A stretch of 64,000 bases of DNA from assembly GCA_002431395.1 (NCBI GenBank), contig DJEU01000059.1:1-64000 (forward strand). Reading direction: 5' to 3'. This document shows positions 1 through 7,498 of the stretch, one piece after another (positions within the stretch are counted from its first letter, which is position 1; each line of letters starts with the position of its first letter). Below the pieces are notes generated by a model. That model did not search any database. It was not told the DNA's origin and worked only from the letters and a program-made list of their open reading frames with translations. The position numbers and the translations under genes are program-made. The DNA is from Lachnoclostridium sp. UBA5890 (GTDB lineage: Bacteria; Bacillota; Clostridia; Lachnospirales; Lachnospiraceae).

Positions 1-204
1 TAAATTCAGAGGGTATTGAAACGATATTTCTTATGGTAATTACCGCGTTATCGTTTGAGAGCAGTGTAAATTCAGAGGGTATTGAAACCTGTTTGATCAT
101 TATCTTGACTGGTGGAATGTTTGAGAGCAGTGTAAAAGCAAAGGGTATTGAAACTTTACAAATGTTGGTAACGTGTGTATAATAGTTTGAAACCAGTGCA
201 AAAC
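1..204 (+). CRISPR. Trailer end of a CRISPR array, probably type II-like
   Basis: Three repeat copies are visible, the first cut by the window edge (1-22), then full 36-bp copies at 53-88 and 119-154. They begin GTTTGAGAGCAGTG and end GTATTGAAAC. Spacers at 23-52, 89-118 and 155-184 are each exactly 30 bp. The 119-154 copy has several substitutions in its centre and a strongly decayed fourth copy starts at 185 (GTTTGAAACCAGTGCAAAAC), so decay increases rightwards. This marks the leader-distal end; leader and cas genes must lie left of the window. Repeat length, the GTTTGAGAG start and 30-bp spacers resemble type II arrays of Clostridia, but the type is inferred because no cas gene is visible. 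Confidence 0.9.
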
Positions 205-256
205 AACATACGCATTTATACAAAAAATTACAAATTAACAGAAAGCAGGTGACCTT

Positions 257-730
257 ATGAACATAATATGTTTTCACAATCCTAACGAGGAAAATGGATA
301 TTTGAGCAATTGGTATCTTTCAGATTTTTCTGTGGATGGCATCGAATTTACATCAATGGAGCAGTTTATGATGTATCGTAAAGCTATTTGTTTCGGGAAC
401 AAGGCGATTGCAAAAGAAATTCTTGCGTCTAAGGATGTTGCATATATTAAGAAATTAGGACGTTTGGTAGCCAATTATAATGAAAATATCTGGAATGGAT
501 TGAGGCAGCTTATTGTATATGAAGGCTTACGGGCAAAATTTACTCAAAATAGCTTTTTGAAGCAGAAATTGCTGGATACGCAAGATGCAATGCTTGCAGA
601 ATGTGCGGTGAAGGATCGCGTCTGGGGGATTGGTTTATCTGTGAATGATCCTATGCGATTTGACATTAATGCATGGAAAGGAAAGAATCTGCTGGGGTAT
701 TCATTAATGATGGTACGGGATAATTTGTAG
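257..730 (+). CDS. NADAR-domain protein (YbiA/DUF1768 family), putative ADP-ribose N-glycosidase
   Basis: The 157-residue protein is one complete NADAR domain. Family hallmarks are an N-terminal FHNP...YLSNW segment, a SMEQFMMYRKA helix (about residues 36-46), KKLGR, the GLRAKF patch and the C-terminal DRVWGIGL motif (about 121-128). Family members such as YbiA cleave N-glycosidic bonds, and some NADAR proteins remove ADP-ribose from guanine in DNA as antidotes to DarT1-type toxins. ATG 257 follows a GCAGGTGA ribosome binding site. It stands alone between the CRISPR trailer and a terminator. No DarT-like toxin gene is in view, so a housekeeping YbiA role and a defence role remain open. Confidence 0.85.
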   Translation: MNIICFHNPNEENGYLSNWYLSDFSVDGIEFTSMEQFMMYRKAICFGNKAIAKEILASKDVAYIKKLGRLVANYNENIWNGLRQLIVYEGLRAKFTQNSFLKQKLLDTQDAMLAECAVKDRVWGIGLSVNDPMRFDINAWKGKNLLGYSLMMVRDNL

Positions 731-854
731 TTTTTTTAACCCATATGGCAATACTTCAACGAAACGCTCATTTTCACGTATGAACGATAATTCACCCAAA
801 AAACAGAAAATGAAATTTGTGAGATTTTAAAACAAGTTAAAAAATGATTTTTCC

Positions 855-884
855 AAGCCAGATCCTACCACTCTGGCTTGTTTT
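855..884 (+). terminator. Rho-independent terminator after the NADAR gene
   Basis: Perfect 8-bp stem AAGCCAGA/TCTGGCTT (855-862 with 872-879) followed by a GTTTTCT tail. It separates the NADAR gene from the perR promoter. Confidence 0.75.
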
Positions 885-949
885 CTGCCCATTTTCCGTC
901 ACTTTCCTCAAAAATCACAAAAAAAATCAAAATTTTTTCAAAAAACTTA

Positions 950-978
950 TTGACAAATAGTGATCAATAGTGTACTAT
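950..978 (+). promoter_or_regulatory. SigmaA-type promoter of perR
   Basis: TTGACA (950-955), 17-bp spacer, TACTAT (973-978). The start site would fall within or just after the palindrome at 979-999, so a protein bound there would block transcription. Confidence 0.75.
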
Positions 979-999
979 AACGATAACAGTTATCATTAT
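979..999 (+). promoter_or_regulatory. PerR/Fur-type operator
   Basis: A 21-bp near-perfect palindrome TAAnGATAAC-A-GTTATCnTTA overlaps the expected start site. It matches the 7-1-7 geometry of Fur-family boxes (TGATAATnATTATCA-like). Position directly upstream of the perR-like gene suggests autoregulation and control of the following rubrerythrin. Confidence 0.75.
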
Positions 1000-1021
1000 T
1001 AAAAAGAAACGAGGTGAGGAT

Positions 1022-1417
1022 TTGGCCGGAGTAAAGTATAGTAAGCAGCGAGAGATGATCATGGAATATTTGAAGTCTACGACAGCTCATCCGACAGCGG
1101 AGACGGTTTACATGAATGTTCGAAGCGCAAATCCAAAACTTAGTTTGGGAACTGTTTACCGAAATCTCAAACTTTTGTCGGAGGCGGGAGAGATTCAGAG
1201 ACTTTCCTGTGGAGATGGCATTGACCGGTTCGATGCCACAGTTGCACCACATTGTCACTTCTTGTGTAATCAATGTGGAAGTGTACAGGATGTGGATATG
1301 CCGCCGCTTGATGAGTTGGAGAAAATGGCAGTTGAAAAATTAAATGGAGAAATCCATGGACACCAGGTATATTTTTACGGATTATGTGAAAAATGCCTAA
1401 AAGAAGCAAAAACTTAG
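1022..1417 (+). CDS. perR: Fur-family peroxide sensor PerR
   Basis: 131-residue Fur-family metalloregulator with an N-terminal winged helix (residues 5-60, GTVYRNL recognition region) and C-terminal dimerisation domain. Structural zinc cysteines are C82/C85 and C122/C125. H23, D71, H77, H79 and D90 have the same spacing as the regulatory-metal ligands of Bacillus PerR (H37, D85, H91, H93, D104), and Asp at 71 favours PerR over Fur. Iron-catalysed oxidation of the two histidines releases PerR from DNA. TTG start at 1022 sits behind GAGGTGAGG. It has its own operator, and the oxygen-defence gene downstream 67 bp later supports the assignment. Confidence 0.88.
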   Translation: MAGVKYSKQREMIMEYLKSTTAHPTAETVYMNVRSANPKLSLGTVYRNLKLLSEAGEIQRLSCGDGIDRFDATVAPHCHFLCNQCGSVQDVDMPPLDELEKMAVEKLNGEIHGHQVYFYGLCEKCLKEAKT

Positions 1418-1484
1418 TATGATGGTTTCACGATTGCCATCATTGCTAAAAAATAAAATTTATTAAAGAAAAGGAGAAATTATT

Positions 1485-2033
1485 ATGGCAAAATATGTAT
1501 GTTCCGTATGCGGTTATGTTCACGAAGGAGATCAGCCACCAGAAAAATGCCCACAGTGTGGTGTAGGTCCTGAAAAATTCAACAAAATGGAAGAAGGCGA
1601 AAAAGTCTGGGCTGCTGAGCATGTAGTTGGAGTAGCAAAAGGCGTTAGCGAGGATATCGTAGCAGACCTTCGTGCAAACTTCGAAGGAGAATGTTCCGAA
1701 GTTGGTATGTACCTTGCGATGGCACGTGTGGCTCACCGTGAAGGATATCCGGAAATCGGACTTTACTGGGAAAAAGCAGCTTATGAAGAGGCTGAGCACG
1801 CAGCAAAATTTGCAGAACTGCTTGGTGAAGTAGTGACAGATTCTACAAAGAAAAACCTGCAGATGCGTGTAGATGCTGAGCATGGTGCGACAGCCGGAAA
1901 AATGGATCTTGCAAAACGTGCGAAAGCAGCAAATCTGGATGCGATCCACGATACCGTTCATGAGATGGCTCGTGACGAGGCAAGACATGGAAAAGCATTT
2001 GAAGGACTTTTGAAGAGATACTTCGGAGAATAA
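1485..2033 (+). CDS. Reverse rubrerythrin (rubredoxin-first peroxidase)
   Basis: 182-residue cytoplasmic non-haem iron peroxidase. A rubredoxin domain is at the N-terminus (C6-C9 and C22-C25), followed by a ferritin-like four-helix bundle with the di-iron ligands in [29 protein letters not shown] and [16 protein letters not shown]. In classical rubrerythrin the order is the opposite, so this is the reverse form, which reduces H2O2 and O2 with electrons from NADH via a reductase. AAAGGAGAAATT precedes ATG 1485. Probably cotranscribed with perR and derepressed by peroxide. Confidence 0.9.
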   Translation: MAKYVCSVCGYVHEGDQPPEKCPQCGVGPEKFNKMEEGEKVWAAEHVVGVAKGVSEDIVADLRANFEGECSEVGMYLAMARVAHREGYPEIGLYWEKAAYEEAEHAAKFAELLGEVVTDSTKKNLQMRVDAEHGATAGKMDLAKRAKAANLDAIHDTVHEMARDEARHGKAFEGLLKRYFGE

Positions 2034-2049
2034 TGAAATCAGAATGCAG

Positions 2050-2079
2050 ACTCCCCGGGAAAATTTCCGGGGAGTTTTT
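2050..2079 (+). terminator. Strong terminator after rubrerythrin
   Basis: 12-bp GC-rich stem ACTCCCCGGGAA... with TTCCGGGGAGT followed by TTTTTC. Confidence 0.9.
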
Positions 2080-2101
2080 CTGTCTTGAGATGGATTCAAA
2101 G

Positions 2102-2131
2102 TTGACGCAGGATAAACAGCCATGCTATAAT
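2102..2131 (+). promoter_or_regulatory. Promoter of the XRE-hydE pair
   Basis: TTGACG (2102-2107), 18-bp spacer, TATAAT (2126-2131), 26 bp before the XRE start. Confidence 0.75.
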
Positions 2132-2156
2132 TGAGACATTGACGGAGGTGACGGAT

Positions 2157-2375
2157 ATGGGGGACAGTAAGCAAAATAGACGCCTTACGATGGCGCGTTT
2201 TGAAAAAGATATGACGCAGAAAGATTTGGCAGAGCGAGTGGGAATTTCCAGACAGACGATGAATGCCATCGAGCGCGGGGAGACCAATCCAAGTCTGAAA
2301 TTGTGCCTCGAGATATGTTGGGCACTGGGGAAGAATTTAGATCAATTATTTTGGGAAGAAAAGCCGGGAGAATAA
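2157..2375 (+). CDS. Small XRE-family transcriptional regulator
   Basis: 72-residue Cro/CI-type helix-turn-helix protein. The HTH spans roughly residues 15-60 with TQKDLAERVGISRQTMNAIERG, a sequence very close to the YozG/BC4718-like single-domain regulators of Firmicutes. ATG 2157 is chosen because GGAGGTGA at 2144-2151 precedes it; an upstream in-frame TTG at 2139 would place the ribosome binding site inside the gene. It ends 5 bp before hydE and probably shares its transcript. The target is unknown; control of hydE is plausible only from position. Confidence 0.85.
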   Translation: MGDSKQNRRLTMARFEKDMTQKDLAERVGISRQTMNAIERGETNPSLKLCLEICWALGKNLDQLFWEEKPGE

Positions 2376-2380
2376 ATAAC

Positions 2381-3406
2381 ATGTTAAAAATAGAAGAAAT
2401 TTCCTTGGCAGATGACGAGGAGTTAAAACAATGGATCGACACGCCGGGGCAGGAGATCACCGATGCTCTTGCTGCAGCGGCAGATCAAGTGCGAAGAGAA
2501 CATTACGGGGACGAAGTGTATGTTCGCGGATTGATAGAATTTACCAATTATTGTAAAAACAACTGCTATTACTGCGGGATTCGAAGAGACAATTCGAATG
2601 CGGACAGATACCGCCTGACAAAAGAGGAAATTCTTTCGTGCTGTGAAGAAGGGTATCGTCTTGGATTTCGTACCTTTGTGCTGCAGGGAGGCGAAGATCC
2701 GTACTTTACGGATGACAAAGTGTGTGACATTGTGGCAGAGATTCATCGGCGTTTTGCGGATTGTGCGATCACGCTTTCCATCGGAGAAAAAACAAGAGAA
2801 AGTTATCAGGCCTATTTTGATGCCGGGGCAGAACGCTACCTGCTGCGCCATGAGACGGCGACGGAAGCGCATTATGGAAAACTGCATCCGGCAGAGATGA
2901 GTCTGGCAAATCGAAAAAAATGCCTGTTTGATCTGAAGGAGATCGGATATCAGGTAGGGGCCGGTTTTATGGTGGATTCGCCATTTCAAACGACGGAAAA
3001 TCTGGTGGCAGACCTTCGCTTTTTGCAGGAATTGAAGCCGGATATGATCGGAATCGGACCGTACATCACGCATGGGGAGACGCCGTTTGCGAAGTACCCG
3101 AGTGGAAGTTTGGAAAAGACATTGCGGATGGTGTCCATTTTGCGGCTGTTGTTTCCGTATGCCCTGATTCCTTCGACGACAGCACTGGGAACGATTCATC
3201 CCGAAGGCAGAGAATTGGGATTAAAGGCAGGCGGAAATGTTGTCATGCCAAATCTCTCGCCGGTTTCCGTAAGAAAAAAATACGATCTGTACGAAAATAA
3301 AATCTGTACCGGAGAAGAAGCGGCGCAGTGCCGTGGCTGTCTGGAACAGCGTGTTGCGCGGGCGGGATACCGCATCGTGACAGACCGCGGAGATGTAAGA
3401 AGATAA
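2381..3406 (+). CDS. hydE: [FeFe]-hydrogenase H-cluster radical SAM maturase HydE
   Basis: 341-residue radical SAM enzyme acting with HydF and HydG to build the 2Fe subcluster of [FeFe] hydrogenase. The SAM-cluster motif is C58-x3-C62-x2-C65 in IEFTNYCKNNCYYCGI, characteristic of HydE, followed by the BATS-like barrel end. A C-terminal CTGEEAAQCRGC cluster could hold the auxiliary Fe-S centre seen in many HydE. ATG 2381 follows CGGGAGAA; an upstream in-frame ATG at 2303 lies inside the XRE gene and lacks this site. HydF is not in the window and hydG lies 43 kb away. Confidence 0.9.
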   Translation: MLKIEEISLADDEELKQWIDTPGQEITDALAAAADQVRREHYGDEVYVRGLIEFTNYCKNNCYYCGIRRDNSNADRYRLTKEEILSCCEEGYRLGFRTFVLQGGEDPYFTDDKVCDIVAEIHRRFADCAITLSIGEKTRESYQAYFDAGAERYLLRHETATEAHYGKLHPAEMSLANRKKCLFDLKEIGYQVGAGFMVDSPFQTTENLVADLRFLQELKPDMIGIGPYITHGETPFAKYPSGSLEKTLRMVSILRLLFPYALIPSTTALGTIHPEGRELGLKAGGNVVMPNLSPVSVRKKYDLYENKICTGEEAAQCRGCLEQRVARAGYRIVTDRGDVRR

Positions 3407-3411
3407 AATAA

Positions 3412-3442
3412 GAGGGGAACGGCCTTTTGAGGCTGCTCCCCT
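3412..3442. terminator. Probable bidirectional terminator between hydE and cotH-like gene
   Basis: Inverted repeat AGGGGAACGGCC / GGCTGCTCCCC with a short loop between convergent genes. Flanks are A/T-rich rather than a pure T-run on both sides, so efficiency is uncertain. Confidence 0.6.
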
Positions 3443-3459
3443 TAATAATAATGTTTCTA

Positions 3460-5580
3460 TTATTCTTCGATATCCTCTAAGATGAGATCATAACGTACTT
3501 TCAAAAAGTTTTTCATTTCATTTACATTCGATGCAAACTGATTGCGATGCCAATTGTCTTTGAGACCAAAATATCTCGTGTAGAAATCCTGCATTAATGG
3601 CTGATATAATGCAGTGAGGTCATCCAATTTCTGGCAGCAGGTCTTGTAATCAAAATTCGTCGAGCCGATTTCTTTGATCGTGGCAACGAATTTGTTGTAA
3701 AATGTTTTGTTTTGAATAACGGCGGCAAAAAGCGGATCCATTTTTTTTGCATTCGTAAAGGATGGAGTCTCGGCGTATTGGCGGCCGTTTTTATACAATC
3801 CCATCGAATACTCTGTATCGTAGATCATATAACGCCATTTTCCGTCAGCATACGGATTTTCTTCGTCGACAGTGCGGGCACGCCATACAATGTAATTTTT
3901 ACGGCTGTTGTGACCGGAAGTGATGAGCCAGTCGTTATTGCCGATGTAAATTTCTGTCGCATAATAATCGGCGAAACTGTCAATATCCATAATTTTACAA
4001 AAATCTTCGTAAACGGCATCGTCCGTAAAATCTTTATTTGCGTAGTTCATCAGTTCATCGTAGAGAGCATTGTCGTCGTCGGTTCCTTCGTCGAGTTCAT
4101 CTTCTTTAAATACAACGACATTGTCTTTGTCCACGCCATAATTTTCTTCGAAATTATTGTCACTGTAACGTTCCGTCAGATTGTAAAGTCCCCAATATTC
4201 TCCATTCAGGAAGAGAACGCAAGGGCGAACGGCCTGTGTGCCGTAAGCGCGGCCAGTAACGCAGCTTTGGATAAATACATCACGGATCTTTGAGAGTTCC
4301 GTATCATTTCCGCCGTTACGAAGCATAAAGCCTTTGTATTTTTTGATCTGTTTTCCGTCTTTGTCAACGTCGCCCGGAATCAAAGCATATTTCAGATTTT
4401 TCTGTCCATATTCTTCACGCATGTAAAATTTGAAACTCTTTTGTCCGTACATACGGCTTGCACCGCCGTGGAGACGGACACCCATTGGAGCCGAAAATTC
4501 GACATTTCCGGTGGCGGGATCAATGTAATCCATCGTTGCCTGGCGCTCCCAGTCTTTTCCGGACTGCGTATAATTTCCTTCATAGTTCCAGTAAGCTTTG
4601 CTCTGAATGATCTGTTTGGCTTCCGCTGTCTTGCGCCATTCGTCGTAATAGGCGCCAAGAGCAAGAATGCCGGTGTTGTAGTCAAGCAGATCGTTTGGAT
4701 CCATGACGAGCGAAGCGACGGTAGCACCTTTGTATTTGTTTGCCATATTATTTCCGACAAAATAACTGTTTGTGATGACCGAGCTTGATGTGCCGTCCGG
4801 TGCAATGGCAGCGGCACGGATAATCGTACATTTGTCAACTTCATTATCTTCCGGGACATAATCGTAACCGCTTCCGGCAATGTCCATTTTCTTTACGTTT
4901 TCTTCTGAACACAGTACATTCTTTTCGCCATTGCGGCAGGAAATCTGGATGCTTCCGGTATATTTTGTGGAATTCGTCGTCGGAATGCTGCCGTCGGTGG
5001 TGTAGTAAATTTCCGTGCCCGGCTGCGATGCCATATAGAGTTTGAAAGCGTCGTCGTATACACCGGTTTTCTGAGAGAGCGCCGGAGCGGATGGAGCACC
5101 GCTTTCATATGGTGCCATGGAAACAAAAGGTGTTTCTTCCGGAACGGGTGTCGGTGTAACTTCCGGAGTCGCTGATGGGGAAGCAGATGGCGCAGATGCC
5201 GTTGCCAGCGGCGAAGCTGTCGCCGGTGCGGAAGTGGCAGGAACGGCGGTTGGCTTTACTTTCGAACTTTTTACGGTGACTGTACAAACCAGTTTTTTTC
5301 CTGCGGTCTTTGCTGTAATCTTTGCTTTTCCCTTGCGAAGGGCTTTGACAACTCCTTTTTTGGAGACAGAAGCAATCTTCTTTTTCGAAGATTTCCACAC
5401 TACTTTCTTTTTGGTTCCCTTTACTTTCAGTTTCTTTGTCTGTCCGACTTTGAGTGATACCTTTTTTGCACTGAGCCGGATCTTTGCTTTTGCCTGTGCA
5501 TCTGCCGGTGTCAAAGAAGGCAGAAGAAGGCTTGCGGCCAGCATGACCGCGGTGGCTTTCGCCCATTGTTGTTTTTTCAT
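3460..5580 (-). CDS. Secreted CotH-kinase protein with Ig-like and chitobiase-type domains
   Basis: 706 residues. A Sec signal peptide covers about residues 1-30. A lysine-rich BIG2-like Ig domain follows (about 33-105, with KKVVWKSSKKKIASVSKKG), then a Pro/Ser/Thr/Ala linker (105-160), a chitobiase C-terminal-type sandwich (about 165-240, EIYYTTDGSIPT) and a CotH kinase fold (about 290-690). CotH hallmarks are GVRLHGGASRMYGQKSF, the LRN...D segment and FADYYATEIYIGNNDW. CotH proteins are atypical protein kinases first known from Bacillus spore coats. Here the protein is exported and probably wall-associated; substrate unknown. RBS GGAGG precedes the ATG at 5580. Confidence 0.85.
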   Translation of the reverse strand: MKKQQWAKATAVMLAASLLLPSLTPADAQAKAKIRLSAKKVSLKVGQTKKLKVKGTKKKVVWKSSKKKIASVSKKGVVKALRKGKAKITAKTAGKKLVCTVTVKSSKVKPTAVPATSAPATASPLATASAPSASPSATPEVTPTPVPEETPFVSMAPYESGAPSAPALSQKTGVYDDAFKLYMASQPGTEIYYTTDGSIPTTNSTKYTGSIQISCRNGEKNVLCSEENVKKMDIAGSGYDYVPEDNEVDKCTIIRAAAIAPDGTSSSVITNSYFVGNNMANKYKGATVASLVMDPNDLLDYNTGILALGAYYDEWRKTAEAKQIIQSKAYWNYEGNYTQSGKDWERQATMDYIDPATGNVEFSAPMGVRLHGGASRMYGQKSFKFYMREEYGQKNLKYALIPGDVDKDGKQIKKYKGFMLRNGGNDTELSKIRDVFIQSCVTGRAYGTQAVRPCVLFLNGEYWGLYNLTERYSDNNFEENYGVDKDNVVVFKEDELDEGTDDDNALYDELMNYANKDFTDDAVYEDFCKIMDIDSFADYYATEIYIGNNDWLITSGHNSRKNYIVWRARTVDEENPYADGKWRYMIYDTEYSMGLYKNGRQYAETPSFTNAKKMDPLFAAVIQNKTFYNKFVATIKEIGSTNFDYKTCCQKLDDLTALYQPLMQDFYTRYFGLKDNWHRNQFASNVNEMKNFLKVRYDLILEDIEE

Positions 5581-5748
5581 AGAAAAACCTCCAATTCATA
5601 ATGATGTTAGTTTACATTCTCCAAACCAATACCTGCCATAAGTATAACATAATACAAGAAAAAAAGATATAGCCAGTTGGGGGAAAATGTGATACAATGA
5701 ACAAAGAAATAGCGGGAGAAAATTCGATGACAGAAAGGAAATGAGACG

Positions 5749-5934
5749 ATGCAGGAAAAAGACGGAATCATGGTGCGCATTAAGGATATTATCAATGGAT
5801 CGACGGATGCAGAACGCGACCGCAAGGCGAGTATGCAGGGAAAGATTGATCAGGCAGATCACGTGTTTCAATTCTTTTTGCTTTTGTTCGGACTGGGATT
5901 CTGGGTTGTTATGATTTTGAAAATGTTCTTATAG
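5749..5934 (+). CDS. Small single-pass membrane protein, unknown function
   Basis: 61 residues: a charged N-terminal half (KDIINGSTDAERDRKASMQGK) and one C-terminal transmembrane helix (about residues 40-60, FFLLLFGLGFWVVMILKMF). GAAAGGAAATGAGACG precedes ATG 5749. It is 14 bp from the DUF951 gene and likely cotranscribed. No family recognised. Confidence 0.6.
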   Translation: MQEKDGIMVRIKDIINGSTDAERDRKASMQGKIDQADHVFQFFLLLFGLGFWVVMILKMFL

Positions 5935-5948
5935 GAGAGAATGCGGAT

Positions 5949-6122
5949 ATGGAATTTGAGATTGGCAATGTGATCAAGATGAAAAAGCCGCATCCATGTG
6001 GAGAAAACAGATGGGAAATCCTGCGCGTGGGGATGGATTTCCGGTTAAAATGTCAGGGATGTGGGCGCCAGGTGATGGTTCCACGAAAAGTTGTAGAGAA
6101 AAATTTTAAAGGTTTCTTATAA
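5949..6122 (+). CDS. DUF951 family protein
   Basis: 57-residue basic protein with KKPHPCGENRWE...DFRLKCQGCGRQVMVPR, the signature of DUF951 found upstream of rpsF in many Firmicutes. The cysteines C17, C35 and C38 could bind a metal. ATG 5949 has AGGAGAG at 5934-5940; ATG 5941 in another frame stops after ten codons. Function is unknown; the conserved position near rpsF suggests a link to translation or nucleic acids. Confidence 0.85.
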   Translation: MEFEIGNVIKMKKPHPCGENRWEILRVGMDFRLKCQGCGRQVMVPRKVVEKNFKGFL

Positions 6123-6129
6123 AAAGTAC

Positions 6130-6158
6130 TTGCTTTTGGAGATGAATCATGGTAAAAT
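6130..6158 (+). promoter_or_regulatory. Promoter of rpsF-ssb-rpsR
   Basis: TTGCTT (6130-6135), 17-bp spacer, TAAAAT (6153-6158). It leaves a leader of about 90 nt that could carry the S6:S18 autoregulatory site known in this operon; I could not delineate that site by eye. Confidence 0.6.
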
Positions 6159-6253
6159 AATAGTCCGTGATGTAAAAATCATAATTCCTTGTTCTTTTCA
6201 GGGATTTATTCCCCTTGAGAAGAGCCAGAGACCAAAAGGAGGTGCAGGCAACT

Positions 6254-6541
6254 ATGAATAAGTATGAATTGGCTTTAGTTGTTAGTGCAAAAGTTGATGA
6301 CGAAGTAAGAAATGCCACTGTCGAAAAAGCAAAAGAGTATATCACTACTTTCGGCGGTACGATTACAAACGTCGATGAATGGGGCAAGAAAAAACTTGCT
6401 TATGAAATTCAGAAGATGAATGAAGGCTTTTATTACTTTATTCAGTTCGACTCAGAACCAGACACACCTGGTGAAATCGAGCAGAGACTTCGCATTATGG
6501 ACAACGTGCTTCGATACTTATGCGTAAAACAGGAAGCATAA
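6254..6541 (+). CDS. rpsF: 30S ribosomal protein S6
   Basis: 95 residues with the standard S6 start MNKYELALVV, the GKKKLAYEI core and the YYFIQF strand. S6 forms a complex with S18 on the platform of the 30S subunit. ATG 6254 follows AAAGGAGGTGCAGG; a longer in-frame reading from 6215 has no support. First gene of rpsF-ssb-rpsR. Confidence 0.97.
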   Translation: MNKYELALVVSAKVDDEVRNATVEKAKEYITTFGGTITNVDEWGKKKLAYEIQKMNEGFYYFIQFDSEPDTPGEIEQRLRIMDNVLRYLCVKQEA

Positions 6542-6560
6542 GAAAAGGAGGAATCCTTCC

Positions 6561-7010
6561 ATGAATAAAGTAATTTTAATGGGTAATTTGACGAGAGACC
6601 CTGAGATTCGTTATTCTCAAGGTGAAAATTCGTTAGCAATCGCTAGATTTAGTATTGCAGTAAACCGTAGATTTAGCCGTCAGGGCGATACCGATACCGA
6701 CTTCTTTAACTGTACAGCATTTGGAAAGCAGGCAGAATTCGTTGAAAAATATTTTAAACAGGGTTCACGTATGCTACTTACCGGCCGCGTGCAGAATGAT
6801 AATTATACCAACAAAAATGGAGAGCGTGTTTACAGCGTTCAGATCATGGCAGATGAGATTGAGTTTGCCGAGAGAAAGAGTACAGCAGATGCAAATGCAT
6901 CCCGCGGTGCATCCAATTTTGGCGGTGGAGCTCCGGAACCGGCTATGGCTGCAGATGACGATTTCATGAATATTCCGGACGGAATTGAAGACGGTTTACC
7001 ATTTAACTAA
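6561..7010 (+). CDS. ssb: Single-stranded DNA-binding protein
   Basis: 149 residues. The N-terminal OB fold (1-105) begins MNKVILMGNLTRDPEIRY and holds FFNCTAFGKQAEF. A Gly/Ala-rich linker leads to the acidic tail DDDFMNIPDG...GLPFN; the usual DDDIPF tip is altered to a longer acidic tip ending in PFN, still suited to partner binding. Lies between rpsF and rpsR as in most Firmicutes, with AAAGGAGGAATCC upstream. Confidence 0.97.
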   Translation: MNKVILMGNLTRDPEIRYSQGENSLAIARFSIAVNRRFSRQGDTDTDFFNCTAFGKQAEFVEKYFKQGSRMLLTGRVQNDNYTNKNGERVYSVQIMADEIEFAERKSTADANASRGASNFGGGAPEPAMAADDDFMNIPDGIEDGLPFN

Positions 7011-7025
7011 AAGGAGGTAAATCAA

Positions 7026-7292
7026 ATGGCTTATAACAAGGGAAATGGTTCTGATTCTCCGATGAGAAGAAGAGGCCCTCGTAGAAGAAAAAAAGTATGT
7101 GCATTCTGTTCTGATAAAGAGCATGATTATATTGACTACAAAGATGTTGCAAAACTGAGAAGATACATGTCTGAGAGAGGTAAGATCCTTCCTCGTCGTA
7201 TCACAGGTACATGTGCAAAACATCAGCGTGCTTTGACAGTAGCTATCAAACGTGCCCGTCACGTGAGCTTGATGCCATACACATTAGACTAA
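7026..7292 (+). CDS. rpsR: 30S ribosomal protein S18
   Basis: 88 residues with [32 protein letters not shown] and the [18 protein letters not shown] core. C/C pair CAFC plus the later CAKH is the zinc-binding (C+) form. Last gene of the operon, with AAAGGAGG upstream and a strong terminator 12 bp downstream. Confidence 0.97.
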   Translation: MAYNKGNGSDSPMRRRGPRRRKKVCAFCSDKEHDYIDYKDVAKLRRYMSERGKILPRRITGTCAKHQRALTVAIKRARHVSLMPYTLD

Positions 7293-7303
7293 TTGGAAAT
7301 TTG

Positions 7304-7348
7304 ATAAGCTCTCTGCAAGAGGAAACTTTTGCAGAGGGCTTATTTTTG
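7304..7348 (+). terminator. Terminator of the rpsF operon
   Basis: Long stem ATAAGCtCTCTGCAA (from 7304) pairing with TTGCAGAGgGCTTAT, followed by TTTTTG. Confidence 0.92.
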
Positions 7349-7390
7349 TTGCGAAAAAAATGGAATTGTGCTATAATTTACGTTAGTATA

Positions 7391-7479
7391 TTGTCGCCAA
7401 ACATCAAACTGCGTTTGGCGACAAAAGAAAGAAGAAGCGTGCTGAGGCACGCGCAGGTCATCAAACTACGTTTGGTGAC
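7391..7479 (+). repeat. Tri-hairpin structured element upstream of gdpP
   Basis: Three hairpins in a row: a perfect 12-bp stem TTGTCGCCAAAC/GTTTGGCGACAA (7391-7402 with 7413-7424), a 6-bp GCGTGC/GCACGC stem (7437-7442 with 7447-7452), and a 10-bp stem (7457-7479) whose arms repeat the first hairpin in diverged form (TCATCAAAC/GTTTGGTGA). The outer hairpins look like two copies of one palindromic unit. Could be a REP-like dispersed repeat or a leader RNA of gdpP; it lies between the rpsR terminator and the gdpP start. Confidence 0.65.
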
Positions 7480-7498
7480 AAGGCAAGGAGGAAGAGTA

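Noticed and set aside
1..204. tRNA or anti-repeat (tracrRNA) near the array
   Set aside because: No complementary anti-repeat or tRNA fold could be found in the visible flank.
5117..5641. 174-codon plus-strand frame with Ala/Gly/Val-rich start
   Set aside because: Opposite strand of the Pro/Ala/Thr linker and signal peptide of the CotH protein; low-complexity artefact.
7211..7498. N-terminal extension of GdpP into rpsR
   Set aside because: It would run through the rpsR terminator and hairpin element; AAGGAGG before TTG 7499 marks the start.
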